A stretch of DNA of 64,000 nt from CAG-877 sp045627525 (lineage in GTDB: Bacteria; Bacillota_I; Bacilli_A; RF39; UBA660): assembly GCA_045627525.1 (NCBI GenBank), contig JAZQNW010000002.1:62001-126000 (forward strand), given 5' to 3'. Positions 49,646 through 59,285 of the stretch are shown one piece after another. Every line of letters starts with the position of its first letter. Within the stretch, counting starts at the first letter, position 1. The notes under the pieces are model-generated. The model saw nothing but the letters and a program-made list of their open reading frames with translations, had not been told where the DNA came from and did no database searches. A program made the position numbers and the translations under genes.

Positions 49646-50743
49646 CTATATTTTTATTGTACTAATTTGTTTTGTTTTACTTAATTTTTCATATAGCATT
49701 TTATTATTTGTAAATATATATTTTATTGTAGATATTATATATATCATTAATAATATGATTAAATAACTAAATAAGAATATTAACTTAATCCAGAAATTAT
49801 CTATATTAAAATATGATATTGTGTAACTCATAAAATATGGTATTGCTATATAAATTATTACAAATATAGTCTTTCTTAATAATAAATTTAAGTAATTATT
49901 TTTATCATTTTCATTAACAACTTTAATATTTAAAAATTTTTCGATAATTGTACTTCCTTTTGTAAAAATAGGAATAATAAAATAATATATAATTGAGATT
50001 ATTATATATGTATATTTAAATTTTATATAAAATGATAGTATAAAATTTATAGTAATAACAACAATAAAATCAGTAATTAAAGATGTAGTTCTTCTTAAGC
50101 CAGAAATGGTTTTACCTTTTTTCTTGGCCTTTTCTTCTATTTGTTTAGATGTTGGCAGAATTTTTAAGAATGGATTAATTATAAAATATCCAACTATTCC
50201 TCCTAATGTATTTAATAATAAGTCGTCTACGTCAAACAATCTATAGCCTCTTGGATAAATGAAATATAATCCTGTTAGTTGAGTTAATTCAAAGAATAAT
50301 GAAAGCAAAAACGTAAATAAAGCTACTTTTTTAATATTAAGATTGAATTTATATTTTAAATACATGCCAAATGGCATAGTAAGGATAATATTATATAAAG
50401 GAATATAAAAATGTGGAAGTGTTAAAATTTTTACTATATCTTTTAACCCCGATACTTTAATAGTTGGTAATTCCATTACAAAGTCATATATAAATTTAAA
50501 CGGATATAGTTGTGTTCTAGGCGCTGTTAATTTCGCAACTTTTTCTATTTCTGGTAGTGGTAATATCACTAGAAAATAAGCATTAATTAGATATAATACA
50601 AACGAATAAGTTAATATAACTTTACCAAGTGAGATGGATCCATATTTATGATATTCTATTAAAATAAAAGGGAAACTTATTAATATCGCAATAAAGGGAA
50701 AGAAAATAAACGCTTCCTTTATTATTTCTAAATAAGCATGCAT
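49646..50743 (-). CDS. VanZ-RDD membrane protein
   Basis: 365 aa. N-terminal VanZ-like domain (about 1-205) with MPFGMYLKYKFNLNIKK, LFFELTQLTGLYF and FDVDDLLLNTLGGIVGYF, then an RDD domain (about 215-340; RRTTSLITDFIVVITINFIL carries the R..D). VanZ gives low-level teicoplanin resistance in enterococci; related proteins protect against lipoglycopeptides or antimicrobial peptides. It starts 1 nt after the BceB-like permease, so it is probably the third product of that resistance operon. Confidence 0.85.
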   Translation of the reverse strand: MHAYLEIIKEAFIFFPFIAILISFPFILIEYHKYGSISLGKVILTYSFVLYLINAYFLVILPLPEIEKVAKLTAPRTQLYPFKFIYDFVMELPTIKVSGLKDIVKILTLPHFYIPLYNIILTMPFGMYLKYKFNLNIKKVALFTFLLSLFFELTQLTGLYFIYPRGYRLFDVDDLLLNTLGGIVGYFIINPFLKILPTSKQIEEKAKKKGKTISGLRRTTSLITDFIVVITINFILSFYIKFKYTYIIISIIYYFIIPIFTKGSTIIEKFLNIKVVNENDKNNYLNLLLRKTIFVIIYIAIPYFMSYTISYFNIDNFWIKLIFLFSYLIILLMIYIISTIKYIFTNNKMLYEKLSKTKQISTIKI

Positions 50744-50744
50744 A

Positions 50745-52754
50745 TTATATCCTCTCCTTAATTATATTTTTACTACACAAATAGGTAATTACAAAATATA
50801 TTCCATATATTATTATTAAAAATATGAAAGTATAAATAAAATCTTCTAATATATGGCTTACGCCTAATGAATTTAGTATTAAAACACAAAATTTTAAACC
50901 AAATATTGTATGAACTATCGCTAATATAAATGGAGCTAAAAAGAATAATAAAGTTTGATAAAATAATGATTTATTTATATCTTTTTCATTAACTCCAATT
51001 TGTCTTAATACTTTATACTTATTTTTATCATCTATACAGTCTGACAATTGTTTAAGAGCAAGAATTGCTGATGAAGTTATTAGGAAAATTAAGCCTACAT
51101 ATAAGCCGATAAATGTTACTATTGCTGATAAACCAATACAGCTATCTTTAATATCTATTTTTGTATCAATTGAATATTTTTTGTTATTAAAATTCTTTCT
51201 TAAAAATTCGTAATAGTTTCTTTCTTCTTCTGATGTTACATTTTTTTTATAATTTCCAACCATAGTTATTTTATGCATATCATTATCAATTATAACTGAA
51301 TCATTTACTACTACAAATCCTGTGTTAGAAGGGTTACCACCTATATGTAAAAATCCATCTATATGATGATCATATTTAGGGGTTAATTCTTTTTCAAACA
51401 ATTTAATTTTTTCTCCGTTTTTTAATGAACTATCGTATAATTGAGATTGAAAATTTGATACAATTGCATATTCATTTTCATTTAAATTAATTGATTCTAA
51501 ATTAAATAGTTTTGAAAGTTTATTATAGTCTTTTTGACTAATCACCTCTATTTGATTATTCCATAAAACATAAGGGTATTTTTTTCTTAGAGCTTTTTCG
51601 TAATTTCCAAAACTTTTACCATATGAGAAATTCTCATCAAAATATATAGTAGCTGCTTCTAATTTATCTACATTATTATAAAAATTATTATCAGTTTTCA
51701 AGTAATTTTTCATATCATCCATTGTTGATGGCAAATCATCTACTTCATACTTTAATATTTGAAAACTAGTAGGTGCATAAGTTCTTATAGAATTGTTAAA
51801 ATAACTTTTAATTGTAAAAGCGCTTGTTAGTAGGCATAATGTTATAAACAACATAATACATATTAATGAAATAGAAATAATCATTGTATTTACTTTACTA
51901 CTTATTTGTTTAAATGTAAAAGTATTTATATTTTTAAAATATATATTTTTACAATTTGAAATTATTTTTAAAAACATTCCAGCTATCGAATAAAAGAAAC
52001 CTATTGTTCCAAAAATTCCAAGGCCTATTGGTACTAATAATATACTAATATCATATTTTTCTAATAGTTCTAAATTTGTTACTAGATAATATGCACTAAC
52101 TAACATTATTATAGATAAAATGAATATTGATATACATAAATAAGGATTTCTTATTTTTATTTTTTCTTGTTTTTTACTTGCCTGTAATAGATTTATTAAT
52201 TTTGTTTTTCTTATATTAAAAGTATTAAATAGCATAACTATAAAATATATTATTCCATAATATATACAAGTTTTTATCATTGCTGATTGAGAAAAATTAA
52301 ATGTATATTTACTCATGTCTGCTTCAAATAGATTTGCAATAAATATGCTTGTTATTTGAGATGTTATTATTCCTATACCTAAACCTACTATTAATGATAA
52401 AAATCCAATTAACAAAGTTTCAATTAATAATATAAATGATATCTTTCTTTTTGACATTCCAAGTGTCATATATATTCCAAATTCTTTATTTCTTTTTTTT
52501 ATTAAAAATCTTGATGCATATATTATTAAAAAACCTAAGACAAAAGATATAAATACTGATACATATGATAATACATTTGTTAATAGTTTTATAATTTCTG
52601 ATGTATTTTTTGATACTTCTAACATTGCTGTTTGTGAATCAATAGAATTAAAGATATAAAATATACATACTCCTAGTATTAATGTTACAAAATATATTCC
52701 ATAATCTTTAAAACTCTTTTTAATATTATTAAGAGATAATTTAAATAGCATCAT
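50745..52754 (-). CDS. BceB-type ABC transporter permease
   Basis: 669 aa. About ten helices, with the large extracytoplasmic domain (about 315-535) between helices 7 and 8 that is the hallmark of peptide-sensing BceAB permeases; FtsX-like segments flank it (FGIYMTLGMSKRKISFILLI and YKVLRQIGVNEKDI). These transporters free lipid II-cycle intermediates from bacitracin-like peptides and signal to the cognate kinase. Overlaps the ATPase gene by 14 bp. Confidence 0.92.
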   Translation of the reverse strand: MMLFKLSLNNIKKSFKDYGIYFVTLILGVCIFYIFNSIDSQTAMLEVSKNTSEIIKLLTNVLSYVSVFISFVLGFLIIYASRFLIKKRNKEFGIYMTLGMSKRKISFILLIETLLIGFLSLIVGLGIGIITSQITSIFIANLFEADMSKYTFNFSQSAMIKTCIYYGIIYFIVMLFNTFNIRKTKLINLLQASKKQEKIKIRNPYLCISIFILSIIMLVSAYYLVTNLELLEKYDISILLVPIGLGIFGTIGFFYSIAGMFLKIISNCKNIYFKNINTFTFKQISSKVNTMIISISLICIMLFITLCLLTSAFTIKSYFNNSIRTYAPTSFQILKYEVDDLPSTMDDMKNYLKTDNNFYNNVDKLEAATIYFDENFSYGKSFGNYEKALRKKYPYVLWNNQIEVISQKDYNKLSKLFNLESINLNENEYAIVSNFQSQLYDSSLKNGEKIKLFEKELTPKYDHHIDGFLHIGGNPSNTGFVVVNDSVIIDNDMHKITMVGNYKKNVTSEEERNYYEFLRKNFNNKKYSIDTKIDIKDSCIGLSAIVTFIGLYVGLIFLITSSAILALKQLSDCIDDKNKYKVLRQIGVNEKDINKSLFYQTLLFFLAPFILAIVHTIFGLKFCVLILNSLGVSHILEDFIYTFIFLIIIYGIYFVITYLCSKNIIKERI

Positions 52755-53508
52755 TCATCTCTCCTCCAAGTAGTGTTAATACTTCAATAATATTTTCAAA
52801 GAATTCTTTTCTTGTTAAATCGCCTTTATTTATTTCATTAAATATTTTGCCATCTTTAATAAATATTACTCGCTGAGCAAAAGATGCACTAAATGTATCA
52901 TGTGTAACCATAAGTATAGTTGAATTTAATTCTTTATTTAAGTATTCAAAGCTGTCTAGTAATTGTCTTGATGATTTTGAATCTAATGCACCGGTAGGTT
53001 CATCAGCAAGAATTAATCTTGGATTTATAATAATTGCTCTAGCACTTGCTATTCTTTGCTTTTCTCCACCGCTCATTTGATATGGATATTTATTTAATAT
53101 TTTTTTTATATTAAGTTTTTCTGCTATATCTTCTATTCTTTTTTTGATTTCTTTCTCTTTAATATTTTGAATTGATAATGATAATGCAATATTTTCATAT
53201 CCTGTTAAGGTATCTAATAAATTAAAATCTTGAAATATAAAACCTAGTTTTTCTCTTCTAAAAGTATTTAGTTTATTTCCTTTTAATTTAGTAATGTCTT
53301 CATTATCAACATATATATTACCAGATGTAACTTTATCAATAGTTGATATTAAATTTAGCAATGTTGTTTTACCAGAACCGCTAGCACCCATAATAGCAAC
53401 AAATTCACCTTTTGATACATCAAAAGATATATTATTGACAGCTTTGGTAAGAGCGTTTCTACTACCATAATATTTTTCAACATTCTTAACTTTTAATATT
53501 TTTTCCAT
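52741..53508 (-). CDS. BceA-type ABC transporter ATPase
   Basis: 255 aa. MacB/BceA-like: VKNVEKYYGSRNALTKAVNN, Walker A GASGSGKTTLLNLI, Q-loop IFQDFNLLD, signature MSGGEKQRIASARA, Walker B LILADEPTGALD and H-loop THDTFSASFA. First gene of the transporter operon, with a candidate response-regulator site upstream at 53577-53590 in the end of the kinase gene. Confidence 0.95.
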   Translation of the reverse strand: MEKILKVKNVEKYYGSRNALTKAVNNISFDVSKGEFVAIMGASGSGKTTLLNLISTIDKVTSGNIYVDNEDITKLKGNKLNTFRREKLGFIFQDFNLLDTLTGYENIALSLSIQNIKEKEIKKRIEDIAEKLNIKKILNKYPYQMSGGEKQRIASARAIIINPRLILADEPTGALDSKSSRQLLDSFEYLNKELNSTILMVTHDTFSASFAQRVIFIKDGKIFNEINKGDLTRKEFFENIIEVLTLLGGEMNDAI

Positions 53509-53576
53509 TTTTTCACCTCTACTTAAAAGTTTACATCTATATATTAGTTATGTCGTATTTTAAATATTGCATAATA

Positions 53577-53590
53577 TTACATTTTTGTAA
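53577..53590. promoter_or_regulatory. BceR-type operator upstream of the transporter operon
   Basis: TTACA-TTTT-TGTAA, a perfect match to the TNACA-N4-TGTAA site described for BceR-like regulators, 69 bp before the bceA-like ATG. It overlaps the last codons of the kinase gene. A second site with the same arms lies at 55303. Confidence 0.75.
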
Positions 53591-54596
53591 CATTGTATAA
53601 ATTATTTTTACCAAAGGAAATAATTATTTTTGTATATTTTCCTTTAATTGATTCTACTTCTATTTTATGGCCTAATTTGTCAATTAATTTATTAACAATA
53701 TATAATCCCATTCCCGTAGATTTAGTTTTATCTCTTCCATTAGATCCTGTAAAAGTTTTTTCAAATATTCGAGTTATATCTTTAGAAGGAATACCAATAC
53801 CATTATCAAGTATTATGAGTTTAATGCTATTTTTATCTTCTATTGTTTCTATCTTAATAAAAGAGTCTTTTTCTTTCTTATATTTTATACTATTATTAAT
53901 TATCTGATTGATAATGTATTCTAACCATTTTTTATCTGTATAGACCTTATTATTTATTTTACTTACTTCTAAATTTATTTTGTTTTCTAATAAATCATCT
54001 TTATTTTTTAAACTTACATTTCTTATTACTTCTTTTAGATTCACTTCATTTATTAAGAAGTCTTTTTCTGGATTTTCACTTCTTACATAATACAATACGT
54101 CATCTACATAATTATCTATTTTTCTAACAATATATAATAAATCATTACCATATTTTTCTTTATTATTGTGACATTTTAATACAAGAGATGATATAGGAAG
54201 TTTTACTTCATGAATCCATAATTCAATAAATTCTTTATATTCAGATAGATTATTTTCTTTAGCTTTAATATTTTCAATCATTGATTTATTAATATCATAT
54301 AAAATGTCATTAATTATTCTTTCTTCATTATTAATAGGTTTATATATAGTTTCTAGTATCAAATATTTTTTATCTAATTTTTCTAGATTATCTATTATTG
54401 AATTAAAATATTTTCTTTTTGGTAAATAATTTATTAATAATATTACTAATCCAGTTAACAATTCTATTAATAATATAATTATTAAAATGTAATTATTTAA
54501 GTTAAATATTTTTAATATTAAACAAAGTAATGATACTTTTAAGATATATGCTAATATGCTTGGCAATTTGTCTTTTATATATAGGCTTAATTTCAT
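53577..54596 (-). CDS. BceS-type intramembrane-sensing histidine kinase
   Basis: 339 aa. Two membrane helices (about 12-30 and 37-57) with only a few residues between them, no sensory domain, then DHp with phospho-acceptor His129 (IELWIHEVKLPIS) and a HATPase domain (N-box NQIINNSIKY, G1 ILDNGIGIP, G2 STGMGLYIVNKL). This is the layout of kinases that sense peptides through their BceAB partner. Start overlaps the regulator stop by 4 bp. Confidence 0.93.
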   Translation of the reverse strand: MKLSLYIKDKLPSILAYILKVSLLCLILKIFNLNNYILIIILLIELLTGLVILLINYLPKRKYFNSIIDNLEKLDKKYLILETIYKPINNEERIINDILYDINKSMIENIKAKENNLSEYKEFIELWIHEVKLPISSLVLKCHNNKEKYGNDLLYIVRKIDNYVDDVLYYVRSENPEKDFLINEVNLKEVIRNVSLKNKDDLLENKINLEVSKINNKVYTDKKWLEYIINQIINNSIKYKKEKDSFIKIETIEDKNSIKLIILDNGIGIPSKDITRIFEKTFTGSNGRDKTKSTGMGLYIVNKLIDKLGHKIEVESIKGKYTKIIISFGKNNLYNVTKM

Positions 54597-55255
54597 AATA
54601 GTATGTACCCTATTCCCTTTCTTGTTTCAATTATTTCTTCTTCTGTTAATTCCTTTAATTTTGTTCTTAATCTACTTATATTTACTGTTAATGCATTATC
54701 ATTTATGAATTCATCATTATTCCATAAATCTGTCATTAATTCATCACGAGTTACAATTCTTTCTTTATTATTTAATAGATAGTTAAGTATAATCATTTCA
54801 TTTTTAGTAAGTACGATTTCTTTTTGATTTTTACTTATTATTCCTTTTTTTATATTTATATTAAAATCTTTATATTTGATAACATCTTGTGTCATTTCAC
54901 ATCTTTTAAAAATATTGGCTATTCTTAATAAAAGTATTGTTGGATTATATGGTTTAGTAATATAATCATCTGCTCCATAGCTAATTGATAAGACTTCATC
55001 TATTTCACTTGATCTACTTGTAACCATAATGATTGGTATATTTGATTTCTTTCTTATTTCTTTAAGTAGTAGTTCACCATTTAAGTATGGTATGTTAATA
55101 TCTAATAAAATTAAATCAATTTTGCTATTTAAAATTATATTTATAGCATTTTTATAATCTTCTAATATTAATACTTCATAATTTGAATTAACTAATAAGT
55201 TATTCAACTCTTTAGAAACAGTATCATCATCTTCAACAATCATAATTCTTTTCAT
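54593..55255 (-). CDS. BceR-type OmpR-family response regulator
   Basis: 220 aa. Receiver with acidic pocket E8-D9-D10, phospho-acceptor Asp52 (LLDINIPYLNG), Thr in VTSRS and Lys in ITKPYN; C-terminal winged helix (about 125-220) with NALTVNISRLRTKL as recognition helix. AGGTGA precedes the ATG. It controls the transporter operon and, judging by a second operator upstream, itself. Confidence 0.95.
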   Translation of the reverse strand: MKRIMIVEDDDTVSKELNNLLVNSNYEVLILEDYKNAINIILNSKIDLILLDINIPYLNGELLLKEIRKKSNIPIIMVTSRSSEIDEVLSISYGADDYITKPYNPTILLLRIANIFKRCEMTQDVIKYKDFNINIKKGIISKNQKEIVLTKNEMIILNYLLNNKERIVTRDELMTDLWNNDEFINDNALTVNISRLRTKLKELTEEEIIETRKGIGYILL

Positions 55256-55302
55256 AATAATTCACCTAGTAACATTATATCAAAAATATTTATTTATAAA
55301 TA

Positions 55303-55316
55303 TTACACTTTTGTAA
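55303..55316. promoter_or_regulatory. BceR-type operator upstream of the regulator gene
   Basis: TTACA-CTTT-TGTAA, same arms and spacing as the site at 53577, 48 bp before the regulator ATG. This suggests autoregulation of the two-component genes. Confidence 0.7.
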
Positions 55317-55337
55317 TGTATATAAATTTTTGCATAT

Positions 55338-55362
55338 AAAAAAGCTCATAAATTGAGCTTTT
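55338..55362 (-). terminator. Terminator of the HIT gene
   Basis: AAAAGCTCA / TGAGCTTTT, 9-bp stem, 5-nt loop, T-rich exit. Confidence 0.75.
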
Positions 55363-55367
55363 AATGT

Positions 55368-55883
55368 TTAAAGATTTTCTTTACTAAGGTATCTTAATTG
55401 TTTTATTTTAGCTTTATCTTCTATGTATTCAAATCTTGGTTTTACAAAATTTGTTGAACCTCTTTTTTCGTTTTGATATCTTGGAATTAATTGATAGTGA
55501 AAGTGATTCATTTTGCCATCACACATCGTACATAAATATACGCTTTCTGCTGAATATACTTTTTTTATAATATTTTGCATTCTTTTTGAGAGTATAATCA
55601 TTTGTTTTAGTGTTTCGTCATCACACTCTGACATATCTTTGTAATGTATTTTTGTACTTATTATAGTATGTCCATATGCTCTAGGATTGCCAGCTAGAAA
55701 GCATTCGAATAAATCATCTTCATAAATTATTTTATCTGTGTTATCGCCATATAAAATGGAATTATTTTCTTTATTAAAACATGTAGGACATATACCTGAA
55801 TCAGTTAAATCAGCTGCCGTTACTTTCCCTTCTTTTATTAATCCAATTATTTCTTCAGTTGAAAATTTTTGTAAATTATTCAT
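55368..55883 (-). CDS. HIT-family protein with HxHxQ motif
   Basis: 171 aa. The first 45 residues hold a CPTC pair (Cys32, Cys35) that may bind zinc with other cysteines; then a HIT fold with FLAGNPRAYGHTIISTKIH and the catalytic motif HFHYQLIPR (127-135). The nucleophilic middle His129 is kept but the third His of HxHxH is Gln131, as in GalT-type members. HIT enzymes hydrolyse or transfer nucleoside monophosphates. Substrate unknown. Confidence 0.85.
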   Translation of the reverse strand: MNNLQKFSTEEIIGLIKEGKVTAADLTDSGICPTCFNKENNSILYGDNTDKIIYEDDLFECFLAGNPRAYGHTIISTKIHYKDMSECDDETLKQMIILSKRMQNIIKKVYSAESVYLCTMCDGKMNHFHYQLIPRYQNEKRGSTNFVKPRFEYIEDKAKIKQLRYLSKENL

Positions 55884-55969
55884 ATTTCCTCCTGTTCTTA
55901 TATTTTTTTCATTTTTTTAATGTTAGAAATAATTTTTATTGACACTTTTTATTAAGTATTTTATTCTCT

Positions 55970-56188
55970 CTATTTAAGCTTTTTTATATCACATACTAAT
56001 CCAACTACAAATGTAATAATACTTGGTAGTATAAATTCTATTAATCTTACTATTATATTTAAATAAAATGGTGCAGAAGTTATCATAGGATTATAATTTT
56101 TATAATCATAAATTATAAATACTATAAATAGTATCAATAGAATTATTGATATTATATATAAAATTTTACTTATTGATCTTTTATTCAT
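55970..56188 (-). CDS. Small two-helix membrane protein
   Basis: 72 aa with hydrophobic helices at about 8-26 and 42-65 and basic ends (MNKRSISK, DIKKLK). No family recognised. A weak GAGGTAAAACT ribosome binding site precedes the ATG. It lies alone between the CDF transporter and HIT genes. Confidence 0.55.
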   Translation of the reverse strand: MNKRSISKILYIISIILLILFIVFIIYDYKNYNPMITSAPFYLNIIVRLIEFILPSIITFVVGLVCDIKKLK

Positions 56189-56231
56189 AGTTTTACCTCT
56201 TAATTATTTATATTTTATTTTGATACATAAA

Positions 56232-57122
56232 TTAATGATGATGGTGATGTTGTAATGAATTGCTACTAGTAAGATTTATATTGCATTCTTTTTCATCACA
56301 TACTTCTTCTTCTGTTTCTAAAATAACATGACAAATATTATGTTCTAATAATTCTTCTCTAATTTTTTTCTTAATTTCTTTTGCATCTTTTAATTTTGAA
56401 ACAATATGCATAGTAGCATAATTATTATATCCGTCAATGCTCCAGACATGGATATGATGAATGTCTTCTACTCCGTCTATTTTAAGTAAATGTTTTTTTA
56501 ATTTATCTAAATCTATGTCATTAGGTGTTTTTTCCATAAATAAATCTAATACATCTTTTAAATTTTTTATTGAGCTAATAAATATAAACAATGCTACAGC
56601 AATACTCATTAGTGGATCTAATATTTTTATATCGGTAAAATTCATAATTATTGCGCCTATTAATACAACTATCCAACCTAATACATCTTCTAACATATGG
56701 AGATTAACGGCTTTTTGATTTATGGAATCTCCTTCTCTTGTTATACAAGCTGCTAAAAAATTTAATACTACACCTATTATTGCAAATATTATCATGCCAC
56801 TATAGTTAATTTCTACTGGACTAATTAATCTTTTTGTTGCATTAATAATTACCAATATCGAACCAACTAATAATATTGTAGTAGTAATAATCCCTCCTAA
56901 AACCGAATATCTTATATACCCGTATGTGTATTTTTTATCTGCTTTCTTTTTACTTTTTTTCTCTAGGAAATATGATATTCCGATAGAAATTGCATCACCT
57001 AAATCATGTATTGAATCAGATATAATCGCAACTGAACCTGTAATAAGTCCACCAAAAAATTCAAATATTGAAAATGAAATATTTAAAATAAATGCTATTA
57101 AAATATTTTTTTCTGTTTTCAT
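56232..57122 (-). CDS. Cation diffusion facilitator (zinc-type) with His tail
   Basis: 296 aa. Six helices and a cytosolic C-terminal domain. Two metal-site motifs are present: SDSIHDLGDAISIG in helix 2 and NLHMLEDVLGW in helix 5, the HxxxD pairs of Zn/Cd exporters. The cytosolic domain has HHIHVWSIDGYN. The gene ends in five consecutive His codons, a natural metal-binding tail. It exports Zn or a similar ion against protons. Single-gene unit. Confidence 0.92.
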   Translation of the reverse strand: MKTEKNILIAFILNISFSIFEFFGGLITGSVAIISDSIHDLGDAISIGISYFLEKKSKKKADKKYTYGYIRYSVLGGIITTTILLVGSILVIINATKRLISPVEINYSGMIIFAIIGVVLNFLAACITREGDSINQKAVNLHMLEDVLGWIVVLIGAIIMNFTDIKILDPLMSIAVALFIFISSIKNLKDVLDLFMEKTPNDIDLDKLKKHLLKIDGVEDIHHIHVWSIDGYNNYATMHIVSKLKDAKEIKKKIREELLEHNICHVILETEEEVCDEKECNINLTSSNSLQHHHHH

Positions 57123-57178
57123 TTTTACCAGCTCCTTTTTATATTTAATTGTGAAAATTATTTTTGTACTTCTGATTT

Positions 57179-57829
57179 TTATATTGCATATAAGTAAATA
57201 CTAAAAAATTGTAATACTGCACCTATTAATACAAATACATGAAATACTGAATGGATATATTTTTTCTTTGCTCCTACTAAATAAAATAGAGCTCCTAATG
57301 TATAGGCTACACCACCAGAAACTAATAGTATTAATCCATTAACTGGTAGTAAATTCTTTAATGGTCCAATTGACGCTACTACCATCCAGCCCATTATCAA
57401 ATATAATATGAATGATATTACTTTATATTTTTCTAAATTTATAGCATTTAATATTACTCCAATTATCGCACATCCCCATATAACTCCAAATAATGTCCAT
57501 CCTAGAGCACCACCTATTAAACTTATACAAAATGGCGTATAGCACCCAGCTATAAATACATATATATCGCAGTGATCAATTATTCTAAATACTTTTTTTG
57601 CTTTTATTTTTGGACTAAATGAGTGATATAGGCAGCTTATTGTAAACATTATTATCATTGTTGCGCCATATATAGATGAAGCAACAACACCTGCAGGATG
57701 ATGATTTATTGCCGCTCTAACAATTGCTAATACTAATGCTGCTATACCTAGTAACCCACCTATTCCATGTGTTATTGAATTTGTTATTTCTTCGCCCAAT
57801 GTATATTTGGGTATTTTTATTTTTTCCAT
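57179..57829 (-). CDS. Hemolysin III / PAQR family membrane protein
   Basis: 216 aa from the ATG at 57829, which has AGAGGTGA four bases upstream; the frame is open to 57883 but the extra 18 residues are polar and unlike the family. Seven helices; motifs NSITHGIGGLLG, SCLYHSF, IIDHCDIYVFIAGCYTPF and the terminal HSVFHVFVLIGAVLQF. The His/Asp residues match the metal site of PAQR hydrolases. Function in bacteria is not established. Confidence 0.9.
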   Translation of the reverse strand: MEKIKIPKYTLGEEITNSITHGIGGLLGIAALVLAIVRAAINHHPAGVVASSIYGATMIIMFTISCLYHSFSPKIKAKKVFRIIDHCDIYVFIAGCYTPFCISLIGGALGWTLFGVIWGCAIIGVILNAINLEKYKVISFILYLIMGWMVVASIGPLKNLLPVNGLILLVSGGVAYTLGALFYLVGAKKKYIHSVFHVFVLIGAVLQFFSIYLYAI

Positions 57830-57875
57830 ATTTTCACCTCTTTGATTGTGTTCATTTTTAGTATAATACATAATT

Positions 57876-58466
57876 TTATTCATTTATGTAATTGATTATT
57901 ACTTTATCATATTTTTCTTTATTAACTTGTATTGACTTATCTACATTAATTATGTAATCTTGCAATGTACATTTTTTCTCTTCATTATAATATTCTTTTA
58001 TTAGATTTCCACCAAGAGCAATCATTGTTTTTGCAGATGCTGGATTTTCTTTATCGCAGTCCATAAAAACTTCTTTAATTCCATGTTCTTGACAACATAG
58101 TAATCCTAAATATAAATTTACCTTATTATATCCTTTGTTTCTCTCAGTTGGTCGAATACTGTAACCTATATGACCGCCAAATTTTTTTAAGCTTTCATTT
58201 AATGCTAGTCTAATATTAATCATACCTATAATTTTATTATCTGACTCTCTAACTAGGAAAAAAGTTTCTGTAGGAACTCGTTCTTCTGTAACCGGTCTAT
58301 TTCTATCTTCTTCTAATTTTTGTAACCATCCATCGTAGTTATTTAAAAACTTATCTAAACTACCTGATCCATTAACTTCTGAATTATATTCATAAAATTC
58401 TTTTATATATTCAATAGCCTGTGATTCATAATCTTTTGTTGGTCTTACATGTTTTAGTATTTCCAT
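57876..58466 (-). CDS. GNAT family acetyltransferase
   Basis: 196 aa. The acetyl-CoA core is GGHIGYSIRPTERNKGYNKV followed by ENPASAKTMIALGGNLI, with N-A in place of the usual P-N pair before the last helix. The middle of the pyrophosphate loop (RNKGYN) departs a little from R-x-x-G-x-G/A. This subtype is often found as a free-standing acetyltransferase of unknown substrate. Good match in length. Confidence 0.87.
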   Translation of the reverse strand: MEILKHVRPTKDYESQAIEYIKEFYEYNSEVNGSGSLDKFLNNYDGWLQKLEEDRNRPVTEERVPTETFFLVRESDNKIIGMINIRLALNESLKKFGGHIGYSIRPTERNKGYNKVNLYLGLLCCQEHGIKEVFMDCDKENPASAKTMIALGGNLIKEYYNEEKKCTLQDYIINVDKSIQVNKEKYDKVIINYINE

Positions 58467-58543
58467 ATAATCAACTCCTACATAAATTATATCATACTAA
58501 TAAAAAAGATACGATTTTAGATTAAACTTTCATATCTTTTTTA

Positions 58544-59221
58544 TTACTTTATTTTTAAACTTTTTAAATATTCTTTTTGTTCTTCTGTTATTCTATAGCT
58601 TTCTCTGGCTTTTTGAATTGTTTTATTGTGAATCCACTTATCAAGTCTTTTTTCCTCAATATATTTAATTGTATCATCCCATTGTTTTGCTAAGGCTGTA
58701 GCAAAAAACCAAGCTATCATCATTTGAATGTAGTATTCATTTGAATGCACTTTAGCTGGTATATCTAAATATTCTTTTTTGAAGTCATCATCTAGATAAT
58801 GACTCATTAACATTTCAATTCCAAATCTACATGTATATATTTCTTTTGAATTTGACCACTGTCTTATTTTTTTTATTAAGTCAGCTTTATGTTTTTTAAA
58901 TACTTTTGGTGACATGATATCGCATACTGCCCAATTATCTACATATGGTAAAAATTTATCAATTTCTTCAATACATTTATCATAATCTTTTATTTCTGAA
59001 ATAAGGAGTCCATGAAGCATATTTTCGTCATAATAATTATGTGGTAATGTTTTTAAAAATTCAAAAATTTCCGGTTCTTTTATATATTTTTTTGCTAATT
59101 TTCTAACTTCAGGAACCCTAACTCCAATGAATTTTTCTTTTGGAATTGTTGGTGTTAATTTACTTTGAAATTCTGCATATTCTTTATCTTGTAATTTTAA
59201 TAATTCATTTAATATTTCCAT
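58544..59221 (-). CDS. DNA alkylation repair enzyme, AlkD-like
   Basis: 225 aa, all-helical HEAT-like repeat protein. FIGVRVPEVRKLAKKYIKEP, YYDENMLHGLLISEI, PYVDNWAVCDIMSPKVF (with the Trp and Asp expected at the active site) and YIQMMIAWFFATALAKQW match the AlkD/YhaZ DNA glycosylase family, which excises alkylated bases without flipping them. One more repair gene in a window that also has uvrA, uvrB and Pol Y. Confidence 0.9.
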   Translation of the reverse strand: MEILNELLKLQDKEYAEFQSKLTPTIPKEKFIGVRVPEVRKLAKKYIKEPEIFEFLKTLPHNYYDENMLHGLLISEIKDYDKCIEEIDKFLPYVDNWAVCDIMSPKVFKKHKADLIKKIRQWSNSKEIYTCRFGIEMLMSHYLDDDFKKEYLDIPAKVHSNEYYIQMMIAWFFATALAKQWDDTIKYIEEKRLDKWIHNKTIQKARESYRITEEQKEYLKSLKIK

Positions 59222-59285
59222 TATATTTACTCCTAGTATACATTTTTTTCATTATTCTTTAATCTAGTTATATTGTTAATTAACA

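Noticed and set aside
56232..56250. Five-His C-terminus as an artificial tag
   Set aside because: It follows naturally from a CDF metal transporter, where His-rich tails are common, and the flanking DNA is native.
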